Source of the DNA: [Scytonema hofmanni] UTEX 2349
GTDB taxonomy: Bacteria; Cyanobacteriota; Cyanobacteriia; Cyanobacteriales; Nostocaceae
Assembly: GCF_000582685.1 (NCBI RefSeq)
Contig: NZ_KK073768.1
Span: 96,809 to 160,808, forward strand
Length of the DNA: 64,000 nucleotides
Direction of reading: 5' to 3'
The notes below the pieces were generated by a model. The model worked only from the letters and a program-made list of their open reading frames with translations. It did not search any database and had not been told where the DNA came from. The translations under genes were made by a program, and so were the position numbers. This document shows, one piece after another, positions 1 to 7,873 of this stretch (position 1 is its first letter; each line of letters begins with the position of its first letter).

Positions 1-87
1 AACCAGAGCGTCGTTCTTAATTTCAGACCTGACGCTCAAATAAAATTTACCCTGAAAACTGGAGTTTTAGCGACTTGTTTAACCGGA

Positions 88-135
88 CTTAGACAAGAAT
101 CTTTGTATCTCAGGTGTTGCTAATAACTCTTGTAG
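88..135 (-). pseudogene. Fragment of protease-TPR gene 3' end
   Basis: About 40 bases here match, with few changes, the sequence at 1618-1665, which is the 3' end of the protease-TPR gene. The bases after it (about 195-240) again resemble 1438-1490, just downstream of that same gene. I read this as the tail of a further, deleted paralogue. No reading frame of useful length survives. Confidence 0.55.
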
Positions 136-302
136 AGACGTAGCACACAATAGTCTCTTTTTTAACAGATGTCTATTTTTTTTTGTCGCTTTTTCAACAG
201 TTAGAGCGATCGCTTATAAATTGGTTAGGACTACCCAACGGCAAATAACCAAATCTACTGCTGAAACTTTCTAAGCGATCGCATATCCCCTCATTTCCAT
301 TT

Positions 303-404
303 ATATCATGTTCGACAAATCACATATACTGTAGAGACGTTCCGCCGGAACGTCTCTACGACGGTTGCGATATTTTTATTAATGTTAATTAAACGGACAT
401 GATC
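303..404. repeat. About 100-bp MITE-like element, copy A
   Basis: This stretch is nearly the exact reverse complement of 57419-57518. Its centre is the palindrome GTAGAGACGTTCCGCCGGAA and its partner arm; its ends read ATCATG(T/C) and GACATGAT. It ends directly at the stop codon of the HicB-like gene. It has no coding capacity and is probably moved by a transposase supplied elsewhere. Confidence 0.7.
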
Positions 405-635
405 TTACGCTACTTTTAAAGCTTTCTCAGGTAAAGTCAATGCTTCTGGCAAAAGCTTCCCTTGTTCGTGATACCATTCAATTAGAGAGGAAATCACTTC
501 CTGTCCGTGTTTAGCAGCTTCCTCGTAAGTTTTGCCATGAGTGTGAAATTGTTGCCAAGGAAATTCAGGTAAATGTACCAAGTAACAATTATCTTCATCT
601 GACCATTGAATTATCATACTGTAGCGATGGTTCAT
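405..635 (-). CDS. HicB-family antitoxin-like protein
   Basis: This 76-residue protein has the HicB half-RNase-H-like fold signature: an N-terminal strand with an aromatic run, the YLVHLPEFP segment, then a T-x-EEA helix (KTYEEAAKHGQEVISS). HicB proteins normally neutralise the HicA mRNA interferase. No hicA lies nearby. The gene instead overlaps the upstream HNH nuclease gene by 4 bases (632-635), so it is probably translated by coupling as the last gene of a three-gene operon. It lacks a C-terminal DNA-binding domain, as do the shortest HicB forms. Whether it is an orphan antitoxin or has been recruited by the nuclease cannot be told from sequence. Confidence 0.75.
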   Translation of the reverse strand: MNHRYSMIIQWSDEDNCYLVHLPEFPWQQFHTHGKTYEEAAKHGQEVISSLIEWYHEQGKLLPEALTLPEKALKVA

Positions 636-1087
636 TGTTCCTCTTGGCGTGGGTCTTCAACGAAAGGATGAAAACCACCTTTTACCCAAAGTTGCCGAGA
701 TTTTTGAATGAATTGGTCGGAGCGTCGTTCATCGTTCAAATCAAGTCGGTTGCAAGTTGTTCGACCTGTAGATGTAGTACCAATAATTTTTGTAGCGTCT
801 GCTGACCAAGTAAAGTGTTCAGCCCATTTTTGCAGACGAGGATTAAATAAAGCAACTTCTTGCTGAGTTTGTGGATCAATTCCAACTGTAAAATTATAGT
901 GGCGTTCATTACACCCGCGACAAGCTAAAGCCAAATTATCCATATCATCCGAACCACCTAAAGATTGTGGGTAGATGTGGTCAATTGTTAAAGGAGATGT
1001 GCTGAGGAATTCAGGATAATGGCAATATTCACAGCGAAAGTTAGCACGTCTGCGTACTAATTCTTGAATCTTGTTAGAAATTGTCAT
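632..1087 (-). CDS. HNH endonuclease
   Basis: This 151-residue protein carries a canonical HNH core. There is a CxxC pair at residues 19-22, the metal-binding Asp-His of TIDHIYP at 36-37, an Asn-rich NLALAC segment, and a second CxxC at 56-59 (CRGCN), so the zinc-knuckle form of the beta-beta-alpha metal fold is complete. The C-terminal half contains FNPRLQKW, a block I associate with a cyanobacterial HNH family of unknown role. It overlaps the 78-aa gene upstream and the HicB-like gene downstream by 4 bases each, implying stoichiometric co-translation. Its target, DNA or RNA and self or invader, is unknown. Confidence 0.85.
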   Translation of the reverse strand: MTISNKIQELVRRRANFRCEYCHYPEFLSTSPLTIDHIYPQSLGGSDDMDNLALACRGCNERHYNFTVGIDPQTQQEVALFNPRLQKWAEHFTWSADATKIIGTTSTGRTTCNRLDLNDERRSDQFIQKSRQLWVKGGFHPFVEDPRQEEQ

Positions 1088-1320
1088 ACCTGAGACGCAA
1101 TCATCGCATTGATGTAGCTAAAAATTACGTCTAATTCTCCAATAGCTTCAAGTTCAGCTGCTTCTTCTGATGTGAGTAAATCTGCTTTTTTCTTATCCAG
1201 AAGTTCTTGCATCCGCAAACCCAGTTGTTCAGTAAATTTGAACAGATTAAGATTATTGAGTTTTTCGACTCGAATACCAGTCGTTACTAAAGATGAGGGT
1301 TTAACTATTGCTGTAGCCAT
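1084..1320 (-). CDS. 78-aa conserved hypothetical protein
   Basis: This is the first gene of the three-gene minus-strand operon and overlaps the HNH start by 4 bases. The 78-residue protein is mostly predicted helix, with a basic KKKADLL patch and an acidic SEEAAELEAIGELD stretch in the middle. It has no catalytic motif, signal peptide or membrane segment. The strict coupling to a nuclease gene suggests an immunity or accessory protein, but that is inference from context. I do not recognise a named family. Confidence 0.7.
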   Translation of the reverse strand: MATAIVKPSSLVTTGIRVEKLNNLNLFKFTEQLGLRMQELLDKKKADLLTSEEAAELEAIGELDVIFSYINAMIASQV

Positions 1321-1385
1321 CAGGTTATTGCGATTGAATATACTGCTATTGTAATAAAATTAGCGCGATCGCATTATCTCTTCCA

Positions 1386-1432
1386 GAATTTTGGATTAAT
1401 CTTGATGGCAGTATTGAAATCAGCGATCGCAT
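1386..1432 (-). pseudogene. Isolated TPR-repeat unit fragment
   Basis: About 40 bases (TTGGATTAATCTTGATGGCA and following, including a HIP1 site) match the TPR units of the neighbouring protease genes at 2051 and many other places. They stand alone between the operon and the protease-TPR gene. This is best explained as debris from another paralogue or from recombination within the arrays. Confidence 0.55.
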
Positions 1433-1499
1433 ATCGAACAGTTAAAGCGATCGCTTCATTAACTGGTTAGGATTACCCAACGGCAAATAACGCTCTTTT

Positions 1500-1613
1500 A
1501 TTACTCTCGCCAGATTAAATTTGAAACCCTATATTCATATTAGTCCGCGCAGGCGGACTTTGTTTGTGTAGCCGCGATTTTAATCGTCGCGATTTCTCCT
1601 CATTTGTTATTCT
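1500..1613. repeat. Dispersed palindromic repeat remnants
   Basis: The spacer downstream of the protease-TPR gene contains the hairpin AGTCCGCGCAGGCGGACT at about 1541-1558, followed by a GTGTAGCCGCGATTTTAATC segment typical of dispersed cyanobacterial repeats. The hairpin may also stop transcription coming from either side. No gene is seen. Confidence 0.45.
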
Positions 1614-3992
1614 TTAACGATTACCAGACAAAAATCTTTGTATCTCAGGTGTTGCTAGTAACTTTTTCGCATCAGTAATCAAGCGATCGCTCCAGTTATT
1701 TTCTTTGAGAAAAGCGACTTCAGCATAGCGTTTCTCAATCGTGAGTGCCTGTTTTGCTTTAGTTAGAGCTTGTTCTCGTTCTCCTTTAGCATATAGAACT
1801 ACGGCTAATGCTAATAAAGGTTCAGCAACTTTGTTATTAATAGCTAATGCTGCTTGCCATTGCTTCGTTGCTGCTTCAACATTACCCTGGTCATATTTAA
1901 TAAAGCCTATATTATTAATAGCAACATAATTGTTAGGATTAATCTTGATAGCAGAATTGTAATCAGCGATCGCACCTTGCTTATCTCCTAAATTATCGCG
2001 TACATAACCCCGACCGGTGTAGGCATTATCATTGTTAGGATTAATCTTGATAGCAGAATTGTAATCAGCTACAGCACCTTGCTTATCTCCTAAATCAGAG
2101 CGGACAATACCCCGGTTGGTGTAAGCATCAGCATTGTTAGGATTAATCTTGATAGCAGTATTGTAATCAGCGATCGCACCTTGCTTATCTCCTAAACCAG
2201 AGCGGACAATACCCCGGTTGTAGTAGGCACTAGCATAGTTAGGATTAATCTTGATAGCAGAATTGTAATCAGCTACAGCACCTTGCTTATCTCCTAAACT
2301 AGAGCGGACAACACCCCGGTTGTTGTAGGCACTAGCATTGTTAGGATTAATTTTGATGGCAGAATTGTAATCAGCTACAGCACCTTGCTTATCTCCTAAA
2401 TCATCGCGGACAACACCCCGGTTGTAGTAGGCACTAGCATAGTTAGGATTAATCTTGATGGCAGAATTGTAATCAGCTACAGCACCTTGCTTATCTCCCG
2501 ATTCAGAGCGGACAAGACCCCGGTTGTTGTAGGCACTAGCATAGTTAGGATTAATCTTGATGGCAGAATTGTAATCAGCTACAGCACCTTGCTTATCTCC
2601 TAAATCAGAGCGGACATTACCCCGGTTGTTGTAGGCTAGGGCATCGTTAGGATTAATCTTGATAACAGTATTGTAATCAGCGATCGCACCCTGCTTATCT
2701 CCTAAATCATCGCGGGCATTACCCCGGTTGCCGTAGGCTTCGGCTAAGTTAGGATTAATCTTGATGGCAGAATTGTAATCAGCGATCGCACCTTGCTTAT
2801 CTCCCAAATCAGAGCGTACAACACCCCGGTTGTAGTAGGCTTGGGCTAAGTTAGGATTAATCTTGATGGCAGTATTGAAATCAGCTATTCCCCCCTGCTT
2901 ATCTCCTAAATCAGAGCGGGCATTACCCCGGTTGTTGTAGGCATCAGCATAGTTAGGATTAATCTTGATGGCAGAATTGTAATCAGCGATCGCACCTTGC
3001 TTATCTCCCAAACTAGAGCGGGCAAGACCCCGGTTGTAGTAGGCTTGGGCTAAGTTAGGATTAATCTTGATGGCAGTATTGAAATCAGCTATTCCCCCCT
3101 GCTTATCTCCCAATTTGTAGCGGACAACACCCCGAACGATGTAGGCATCAGCATATTTGGGATTAAGGCGAATTGCTTCAGTTAAATCTCTTATAGCGCC
3201 TTTATAATCTTTCTGATTATACTTTTCATTCCCTTTAATATAAGAATCATCCGCAGTCGGCGCCGTTGCAACTACATTTGGTGGTTTCACTCCCACATCC
3301 ACCCCAACCACCAACATTTGCCGCAAAGCTGAATAAATAGTAGTACCGTAAGCACCGCGATTCACAAGCTGCTGAAGATTGCCTCCTAAGGGTTGAGCAA
3401 TTAGTCTACCGTGAATTCCCACTAATTCCCCTTCCTCGTTCAAGACGACACCGCCGCTCATGCCTTCTAAAGTGTTATTATCATAAATTAAATTATAACC
3501 ATCAACATCTGCCGCTCCGTTGGCATTGACCTGTCCCTTGTTAAAAATAAAAGTATCAGAGTTGCGAATTCCCCCTCCCTGTGCGGCAAATCCTGCTAGA
3601 TAAACTGTTGTGCTGGCTGTAGCTTTGTCAGAATTGCCTATTTTACCAATACTATAATTTTGACTACTACTAAACTCAATTACTGCTAAGTCAACATTTT
3701 GTAGGTATTTGACAGATTTAAGCTGATAAGTTTGTTTATCAGAGGTGGTGATTTGTTTTTTCCCCTCCCTTACCACATGACCGGCAGTCAAAACGGTGTA
3801 AACATTGCCGGTTTGCTTGATAATTATCCCCGAACCATTTCTGCTGGGATTTTGACTATCAACAATTTGCACCGTAATTTTCTTAGCAATATTCTCTACC
3901 TCTGATGCAGACAGTCCCACAGCTACCTGAGATTGTACCAACACCATCGATACACCAATCAACACAGGCGAAAGCGCGTGATAATAGTTCAT
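1614..3992 (-). CDS. Secreted trypsin-like protease with long TPR array
   Basis: This 792-residue protein starts with a signal-like hydrophobic stretch (residues about 6-26), followed by a chymotrypsin/HtrA-type protease domain. The triad is visible as His72 (LTAGHVV), Asp101 (NVDLAVIEF) and Ser179 (EGMSGG). From about residue 250 it carries a TPR array of 34-residue units, twelve of them with the invariant GDKQG turn, then two diverged TPRs and a C-terminal tail. The DNA units are 102 bp and nearly identical, many with a HIP1 site, so copy number is likely unstable. It probably acts in the periplasm or cell surface as a protease with a protein-docking scaffold. It is followed by a near twin at 4230-6140. 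Confidence 0.88.
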   Translation of the reverse strand: MNYYHALSPVLIGVSMVLVQSQVAVGLSASEVENIAKKITVQIVDSQNPSRNGSGIIIKQTGNVYTVLTAGHVVREGKKQITTSDKQTYQLKSVKYLQNVDLAVIEFSSSQNYSIGKIGNSDKATASTTVYLAGFAAQGGGIRNSDTFIFNKGQVNANGAADVDGYNLIYDNNTLEGMSGGVVLNEEGELVGIHGRLIAQPLGGNLQQLVNRGAYGTTIYSALRQMLVVGVDVGVKPPNVVATAPTADDSYIKGNEKYNQKDYKGAIRDLTEAIRLNPKYADAYIVRGVVRYKLGDKQGGIADFNTAIKINPNLAQAYYNRGLARSSLGDKQGAIADYNSAIKINPNYADAYNNRGNARSDLGDKQGGIADFNTAIKINPNLAQAYYNRGVVRSDLGDKQGAIADYNSAIKINPNLAEAYGNRGNARDDLGDKQGAIADYNTVIKINPNDALAYNNRGNVRSDLGDKQGAVADYNSAIKINPNYASAYNNRGLVRSESGDKQGAVADYNSAIKINPNYASAYYNRGVVRDDLGDKQGAVADYNSAIKINPNNASAYNNRGVVRSSLGDKQGAVADYNSAIKINPNYASAYYNRGIVRSGLGDKQGAIADYNTAIKINPNNADAYTNRGIVRSDLGDKQGAVADYNSAIKINPNNDNAYTGRGYVRDNLGDKQGAIADYNSAIKINPNNYVAINNIGFIKYDQGNVEAATKQWQAALAINNKVAEPLLALAVVLYAKGEREQALTKAKQALTIEKRYAEVAFLKENNWSDRLITDAKKLLATPEIQRFLSGNR

Positions 3993-4229
3993 TTTATTTA
4001 CCCAATTTTTAATAAAACCCTCCGTAGTAGTCTGTCAAATTGATTTTGACGGGTTGGTAGTGTCAGCGTCTCGCTCACGACGCGAGCATTCTTCTCGCAC
4101 TACCCATCAATTTAACCTTGCCAGACTATTAGTAGTCCGCAGCATTGCCTTTAACTCTCTAACTTTCTTGGGCATCCACCTATAATTAAAATCAACTTAT
4201 TAGTTAATTGTCTCATCTGCCCCATCTGT
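3993..4229. promoter_or_regulatory. Upstream region of first protease-TPR gene, with palindrome
   Basis: This spacer separates the two protease-TPR genes. The first ~45 bases upstream of the 3992 start are nearly identical to those upstream of the twin gene at 6141-6185, so the duplication included the leader. The middle holds an inverted-repeat cluster (about 4060-4115, with GCGTCTCGCTCACGACGCGA). No ORF is supported. Confidence 0.5.
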
Positions 4230-6140
4230 TTACTGCTGATACTTTCTAATCAACTCCAACGCTTTTTGGTATAACGCTGTATTTCCTTGTTGTCGAAATA
4301 GTTCAGCAGCTTTTTGCAAATCAGCGATCGCACCCTGCTTATCTCCCGATTCAGAGCGGACAATACCCCGGTTGTAGTAGGCTTGGGCATCGTTAGGATT
4401 AATCTTGATGGCAGAATTGTAATCAGCGATCGCACCTTGCTTATCTCCTAAACCATAGCGGGCATTACCCCGGTTGTAGTAGGCTAGGGCATCGTTAGGA
4501 TTAATCTTGATGGCAGAATTGTAATCAGCGATCGCACCCTGCTTATCTCCCAACTCATCGCGGACAACACCCCGGTTGTAGTAGGCATTATCATAGTTAG
4601 GATTAATCTTGATGGCAGAATTGTAATCAGCGATCGCACCTTGCTTATCTCCTAAATCATCGCGGGCACTACCCCGGTTGTTGTAGGCATTATCATAGTT
4701 AGGATTAATCTTGATGGCAGTATTATAATCAGCGATCGCACCCTGCTTATCTCCTAAACCGTTGCGGACATTACCCCGGTTGTAGTAGGCTAGGGCTAAG
4801 TTAGGATTAATCTTGATGGCAGTATTGTAATCAGCGATCGCACCCTGCTTATCTCCTAAACCAGAGCGGGCAACACCCCGACCGATGTAGGCTTGGGCTA
4901 AGTTAGGATTAATCTTGATGGCAGTGTTGAAATCAACGATCGCACCTTGCTTATCTCCTAAATCATTGCGGGCATTACCCCGGTTGGTGTAGGCTTTATC
5001 ATAGTTAGGATTAATCTTGATGGCAGTATTGAAATCAGCGATCGCACCTTGCTTATCTCCTAAATCATTGCGGGCAACACCCCGGTTGTTGTAGGCTTGG
5101 GCTAAGTTAGGATTAATCTTGATAGCAGTATTGTAATCAACGATCGCACCTTGCTTATCTCCTAAACCAGAGCGGGCAACACCCCGGTTGTAGTAGGCAT
5201 CAGCATCGTTAGGATTAATCTTGATGGCACTATTGAAATCAGCTATTCCCCCCTGCTTATCTCCTAATTCGTAGCGCACAATACCCCGGCTTTTGTAGGC
5301 ATCAGCATACTTAGGATTAAGGCGAATTGCTTCAGTGTAATCTGCTCTAGCGCCTTTATAATCTTTCTGATTATACTTTTCAGAAGCTTTAATATAAAAA
5401 TCATCCGCAGTCGGCGCCGTTGCAACTACATTTGGTGGTTTCACTCCCAGATCCACCCCAACTGCCAACATTTGCCGCAAACTAGAATAAATAGTAGTCC
5501 CTAAAGCCCCAGTTATCACAAGCTGCTCAGGATCTTCTTCTGAAGCTTCAGTAACCGCTCTACCGTGAATTCCAATTAATTCCCCTTCCTCGTTTAATAT
5601 AGCCCCGCCACTGATACCCCTTGACGTGCGATTATCATAACTGAGGTCATAACCATCACGCTGGGAACCTTTAGCATCTACCTTGCCATCTTTCATCCTA
5701 AAATCAACATTAGGAGTTGCTGCCGTCTTTGCCGGAAACCCAGCCACGTAAACTACACTATTATTTTTCACTTTATCAGAGTCGCCGATTTTCGCCGTCG
5801 TGTATTTTTGATTGCTGTTAAATTCCACAACCGCTAAATCTAAATTTGGCAGAGGTTTGATATTCTTAATTTGATAACTTTGTTTATCAGGGGTGATGAT
5901 TTGTTTTTTCCCCTCCTTTGCCACATGACCCGCAGTCAAAACCGTGTAAGTATTGCCAGTATGCTTGATAATTGTCCCTGAACCTGCAAAGTTGGGATTT
6001 TCACTATCAACAATTTGCACCGTAATTTTCTTAGCAATCTCCTCTACCTCTGATGCAGACAGTCCCACAGCTACCTGAGATTGTACCAACACCATCGATA
6101 CACCAATCAAAACAGGCGAAAGCGCGTGATAATACTTCAT
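4230..6140 (-). CDS. Secreted trypsin-like protease with TPR array, paralogue
   Basis: This 636-residue twin of the preceding gene shares the same N-terminus and domain order. The triad is His72 (LTAGHVA), Asp101 (NLDLAVVEF) and Ser177 (RGISGG), and all three residues are intact. The TPR array has ten GDKQG units plus an initial diverged one, against twelve in the twin, and it ends in a short helical tail (LIRKYQQ). The protease domains differ clearly while the TPR units are almost interchangeable, which points to homogenisation or slippage in the repeats. Each gene has its own similar leader, so they are probably separate transcription units. Substrate and partner are unknown. Confidence 0.88.
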   Translation of the reverse strand: MKYYHALSPVLIGVSMVLVQSQVAVGLSASEVEEIAKKITVQIVDSENPNFAGSGTIIKHTGNTYTVLTAGHVAKEGKKQIITPDKQSYQIKNIKPLPNLDLAVVEFNSNQKYTTAKIGDSDKVKNNSVVYVAGFPAKTAATPNVDFRMKDGKVDAKGSQRDGYDLSYDNRTSRGISGGAILNEEGELIGIHGRAVTEASEEDPEQLVITGALGTTIYSSLRQMLAVGVDLGVKPPNVVATAPTADDFYIKASEKYNQKDYKGARADYTEAIRLNPKYADAYKSRGIVRYELGDKQGGIADFNSAIKINPNDADAYYNRGVARSGLGDKQGAIVDYNTAIKINPNLAQAYNNRGVARNDLGDKQGAIADFNTAIKINPNYDKAYTNRGNARNDLGDKQGAIVDFNTAIKINPNLAQAYIGRGVARSGLGDKQGAIADYNTAIKINPNLALAYYNRGNVRNGLGDKQGAIADYNTAIKINPNYDNAYNNRGSARDDLGDKQGAIADYNSAIKINPNYDNAYYNRGVVRDELGDKQGAIADYNSAIKINPNDALAYYNRGNARYGLGDKQGAIADYNSAIKINPNDAQAYYNRGIVRSESGDKQGAIADLQKAAELFRQQGNTALYQKALELIRKYQQ

Positions 6141-6219
6141 TTTATTTAGCCAATTTTTAATAAAGCCCTCTGTAGTAGTCTGTCAAACTCCTAAATGACG
6201 GTTAGAAAGACCCAATAAA

Positions 6220-6262
6220 TCGCCGTCTCTACAAAGGAATTATTATTGTAGAGACGGCGATT
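6220..6262. repeat. GTAGAGACG-type palindromic repeat
   Basis: The arms GCCGTCTCTAC and GTAGAGACGGC face each other across a short AT-rich loop. This is one of more than a dozen copies of this palindrome family in the window (for example 331-360, 34471-34502, 39268-39300, 46732-46762, 48315-48342 and 55062-55090). Confidence 0.7.
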
Positions 6263-6275
6263 TATCGCGTCTGTT

Positions 6276-6294
6276 GCCTTAACCGAACCGTATT
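6276..6294. repeat. IS-end-like sequence CTTAACCGAACCGTATTG
   Basis: This 18-base sequence recurs at 58436-58453 beside an IS4-like transposase remnant and, inverted, at 16371-16388. It is likely a surviving terminal inverted repeat of an IS4-type element. Here it abuts the 21-bp minisatellite. Confidence 0.5.
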
Positions 6295-6518
6295 GGGAGC
6301 GGTCTCACAACAGACGGGAGCGGTCTCACAACAGACGGGAGCGGTCTCACAATAGACGGGAGCGGTCTCACAATAGACGGGAGCGGTCTCACAACAGACG
6401 GGAGCGGTCTCACAACAGACGGGAGCGGTCTCACAACAGACGGGAGCGGTTCCACAACTTATGGGAGCGGTTCCACAACTTATGGGAGCGGTTCCCGAAC
6501 TTATGGGAGCGGTCTACC
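6295..6518. repeat. 21-bp tandem repeat (minisatellite), ten units
   Basis: Ten full units and one partial unit of 21 bp start at 6295, 6316, 6337 and so on to 6505. All begin GGGAGCGGT. The first seven end in CTCACAACAGAC or CTCACAATAGAC and the last three end in TTCC(A/C)(C/G)AACTTAT. There are no spacers, so it is not a CRISPR. The unit length is seven codons, and one plus frame stays open as repeated Gly-Ser-Gly, but it lacks a start codon. Confidence 0.9.
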
Positions 6519-7179
6519 TTGCAACGTTAGTCACTAACACTGAATTTGTGTCTACGCACTAGTACAGTACGGCGGAAATAAACCACCCATTCTCAATCGC
6601 TAAAAAGCTTACTCCATATTACTTTTGACTTTTGACTTTTGAATGAGTGACTTTTGACTTGCGGTACTAGACATCTCCAGAAATGAACTATGCGTTACCC
6701 AAAACCCTTGTAGAGACGTAGCACTGCTACGTCTTTTACCCACATTTTTGTCACAGTTAAAGTATCACACTGACCGTCATCCCGCCCAGAACTGAAGTTC
6801 CGGGCTAATAGCTTAAGTCCACTTAAGTGGACTAGAAATTGCATAAATTCATGAGGAAAATTTATCACAAAAACTCTGCGTTACTCTGCGCTTACCTTTA
6901 GCCATAATAAAAGAACCCCTCCCCAACCCTCCCCGCAAGCGGGGAGGGTGCCACAGGCGGGGGGGGGTCTTCATGAATTATGGGTAAACAAACTACCGGA
7001 CATGATATGATTCACCTCTGGGTTTAAAAACGCTACCAATTAATGCAAAACTGTACTTAGTCCTGTTTAGAGGACTTTAGCTATTAGCCTTGGAATTAAT
7101 TCCAAGGCGGGATCACAACGAAGCCAGAAAGTGAAAAAAGATGTTTTTACTACTGTTAACTAAACGGACGTATGATTTT
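6519..7179. repeat. Repeat-rich spacer without genes
   Basis: No coding region is supported here. It contains a heptanucleotide array of ACTTTTG units (about 6625-6660), a GTAGAGACGTAGCACTGCTA palindrome (6711-6735), an AAGTCCACTTAAGTGGACT palindrome near 6815, an ACTCTGCGTTACTCTGCGCT repeat near 6870, a G-rich hairpin element (6905-7015) that is shared in inverse orientation with 63830-63980, and a further palindrome (CCTTGGAATTAATTCCAAGG near 7088). Confidence 0.7.
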
Positions 7180-7707
7180 TCACCGCTCAGGTTGCAGATT
7201 ATTCAAATACGTATCAAAATCAATATATATTTGAGTATCATCCCTACTTTGATTCTGAATTTCTCCAGAGGCTAAAGCACGACGATCAAACAGTCTTTTC
7301 ACAACATCTCTGGGATTAGAGCCAGGTTTGAGGGTGAATAATACAGTGTTACTACTACAAGCATCATTGGTACTCACAACAGCACACACAACAGATTGTT
7401 TATTCAGCTTTCCAGTGATGATCGTTTTCAGAGTACCATTCTCATAACTTCTCTGAAATCTCTTCGATACCTGTTGACAGCGTTGTAAAGGAGTCAACGA
7501 AGAAAAAGAAGAAACCCAACGAATTATGGATACATTGCTCCCATCTTCTCGACGAGCAAAGGTTACAGGTGCACCTTTGCTCTGAGCGCAAGAGAACTTT
7601 GGTTTGATAGCATAAGTAGGTTGAGGTGCTATTGTGGTAGTCACAAGCATTGCTAAACCACAAATTGCCACATGAGTCAACGTCAGACTGAGTAACTTAA
7701 ATGCCAT
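7180..7707 (-). CDS. COP23-domain secreted protein
   Basis: This 175-residue protein has an N-terminal signal peptide (residues about 1-33, ending near TYA) and four to five cysteines in the mature part, including CAQ, RCQQV, VVCAV and DACSS. The pattern (a FSC..S start, a W-V segment, the RCQQVS helix, then VVC and LFTL strands) matches the cyanobacterial COP23 family, named from a circadian-oscillating membrane-associated protein. Its biochemical role is unknown. It is monocistronic on the minus strand, 166 bp from a divergent kinase gene, so the two may share a promoter region. Confidence 0.75.
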   Translation of the reverse strand: MAFKLLSLTLTHVAICGLAMLVTTTIAPQPTYAIKPKFSCAQSKGAPVTFARREDGSNVSIIRWVSSFSSLTPLQRCQQVSKRFQRSYENGTLKTIITGKLNKQSVVCAVVSTNDACSSNTVLFTLKPGSNPRDVVKRLFDRRALASGEIQNQSRDDTQIYIDFDTYLNNLQPER

Positions 7708-7873
7708 AAAAAAGCCTATATTTTATTTTTATGGGGATATAAACAACTACACCAATAAAAAGCACCATTTCGGTACTATGCCTACATATATCAATATTTC
7801 ATAAACATTAGCAACTGTAATTGTGTGCGAAAATCGTTATCAACTAAGGTAATAACAATAACTTGCAGGACTT

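Noticed and set aside
6295..6518. Possible CRISPR array
   Set aside because: The units are directly adjacent at 21 bp with no spacers, and no cas genes are in the window.
7442..7663. Alternative frame within the COP23 gene
   Set aside because: It overlaps the COP23 coding region and has no ribosome-binding site or family features.
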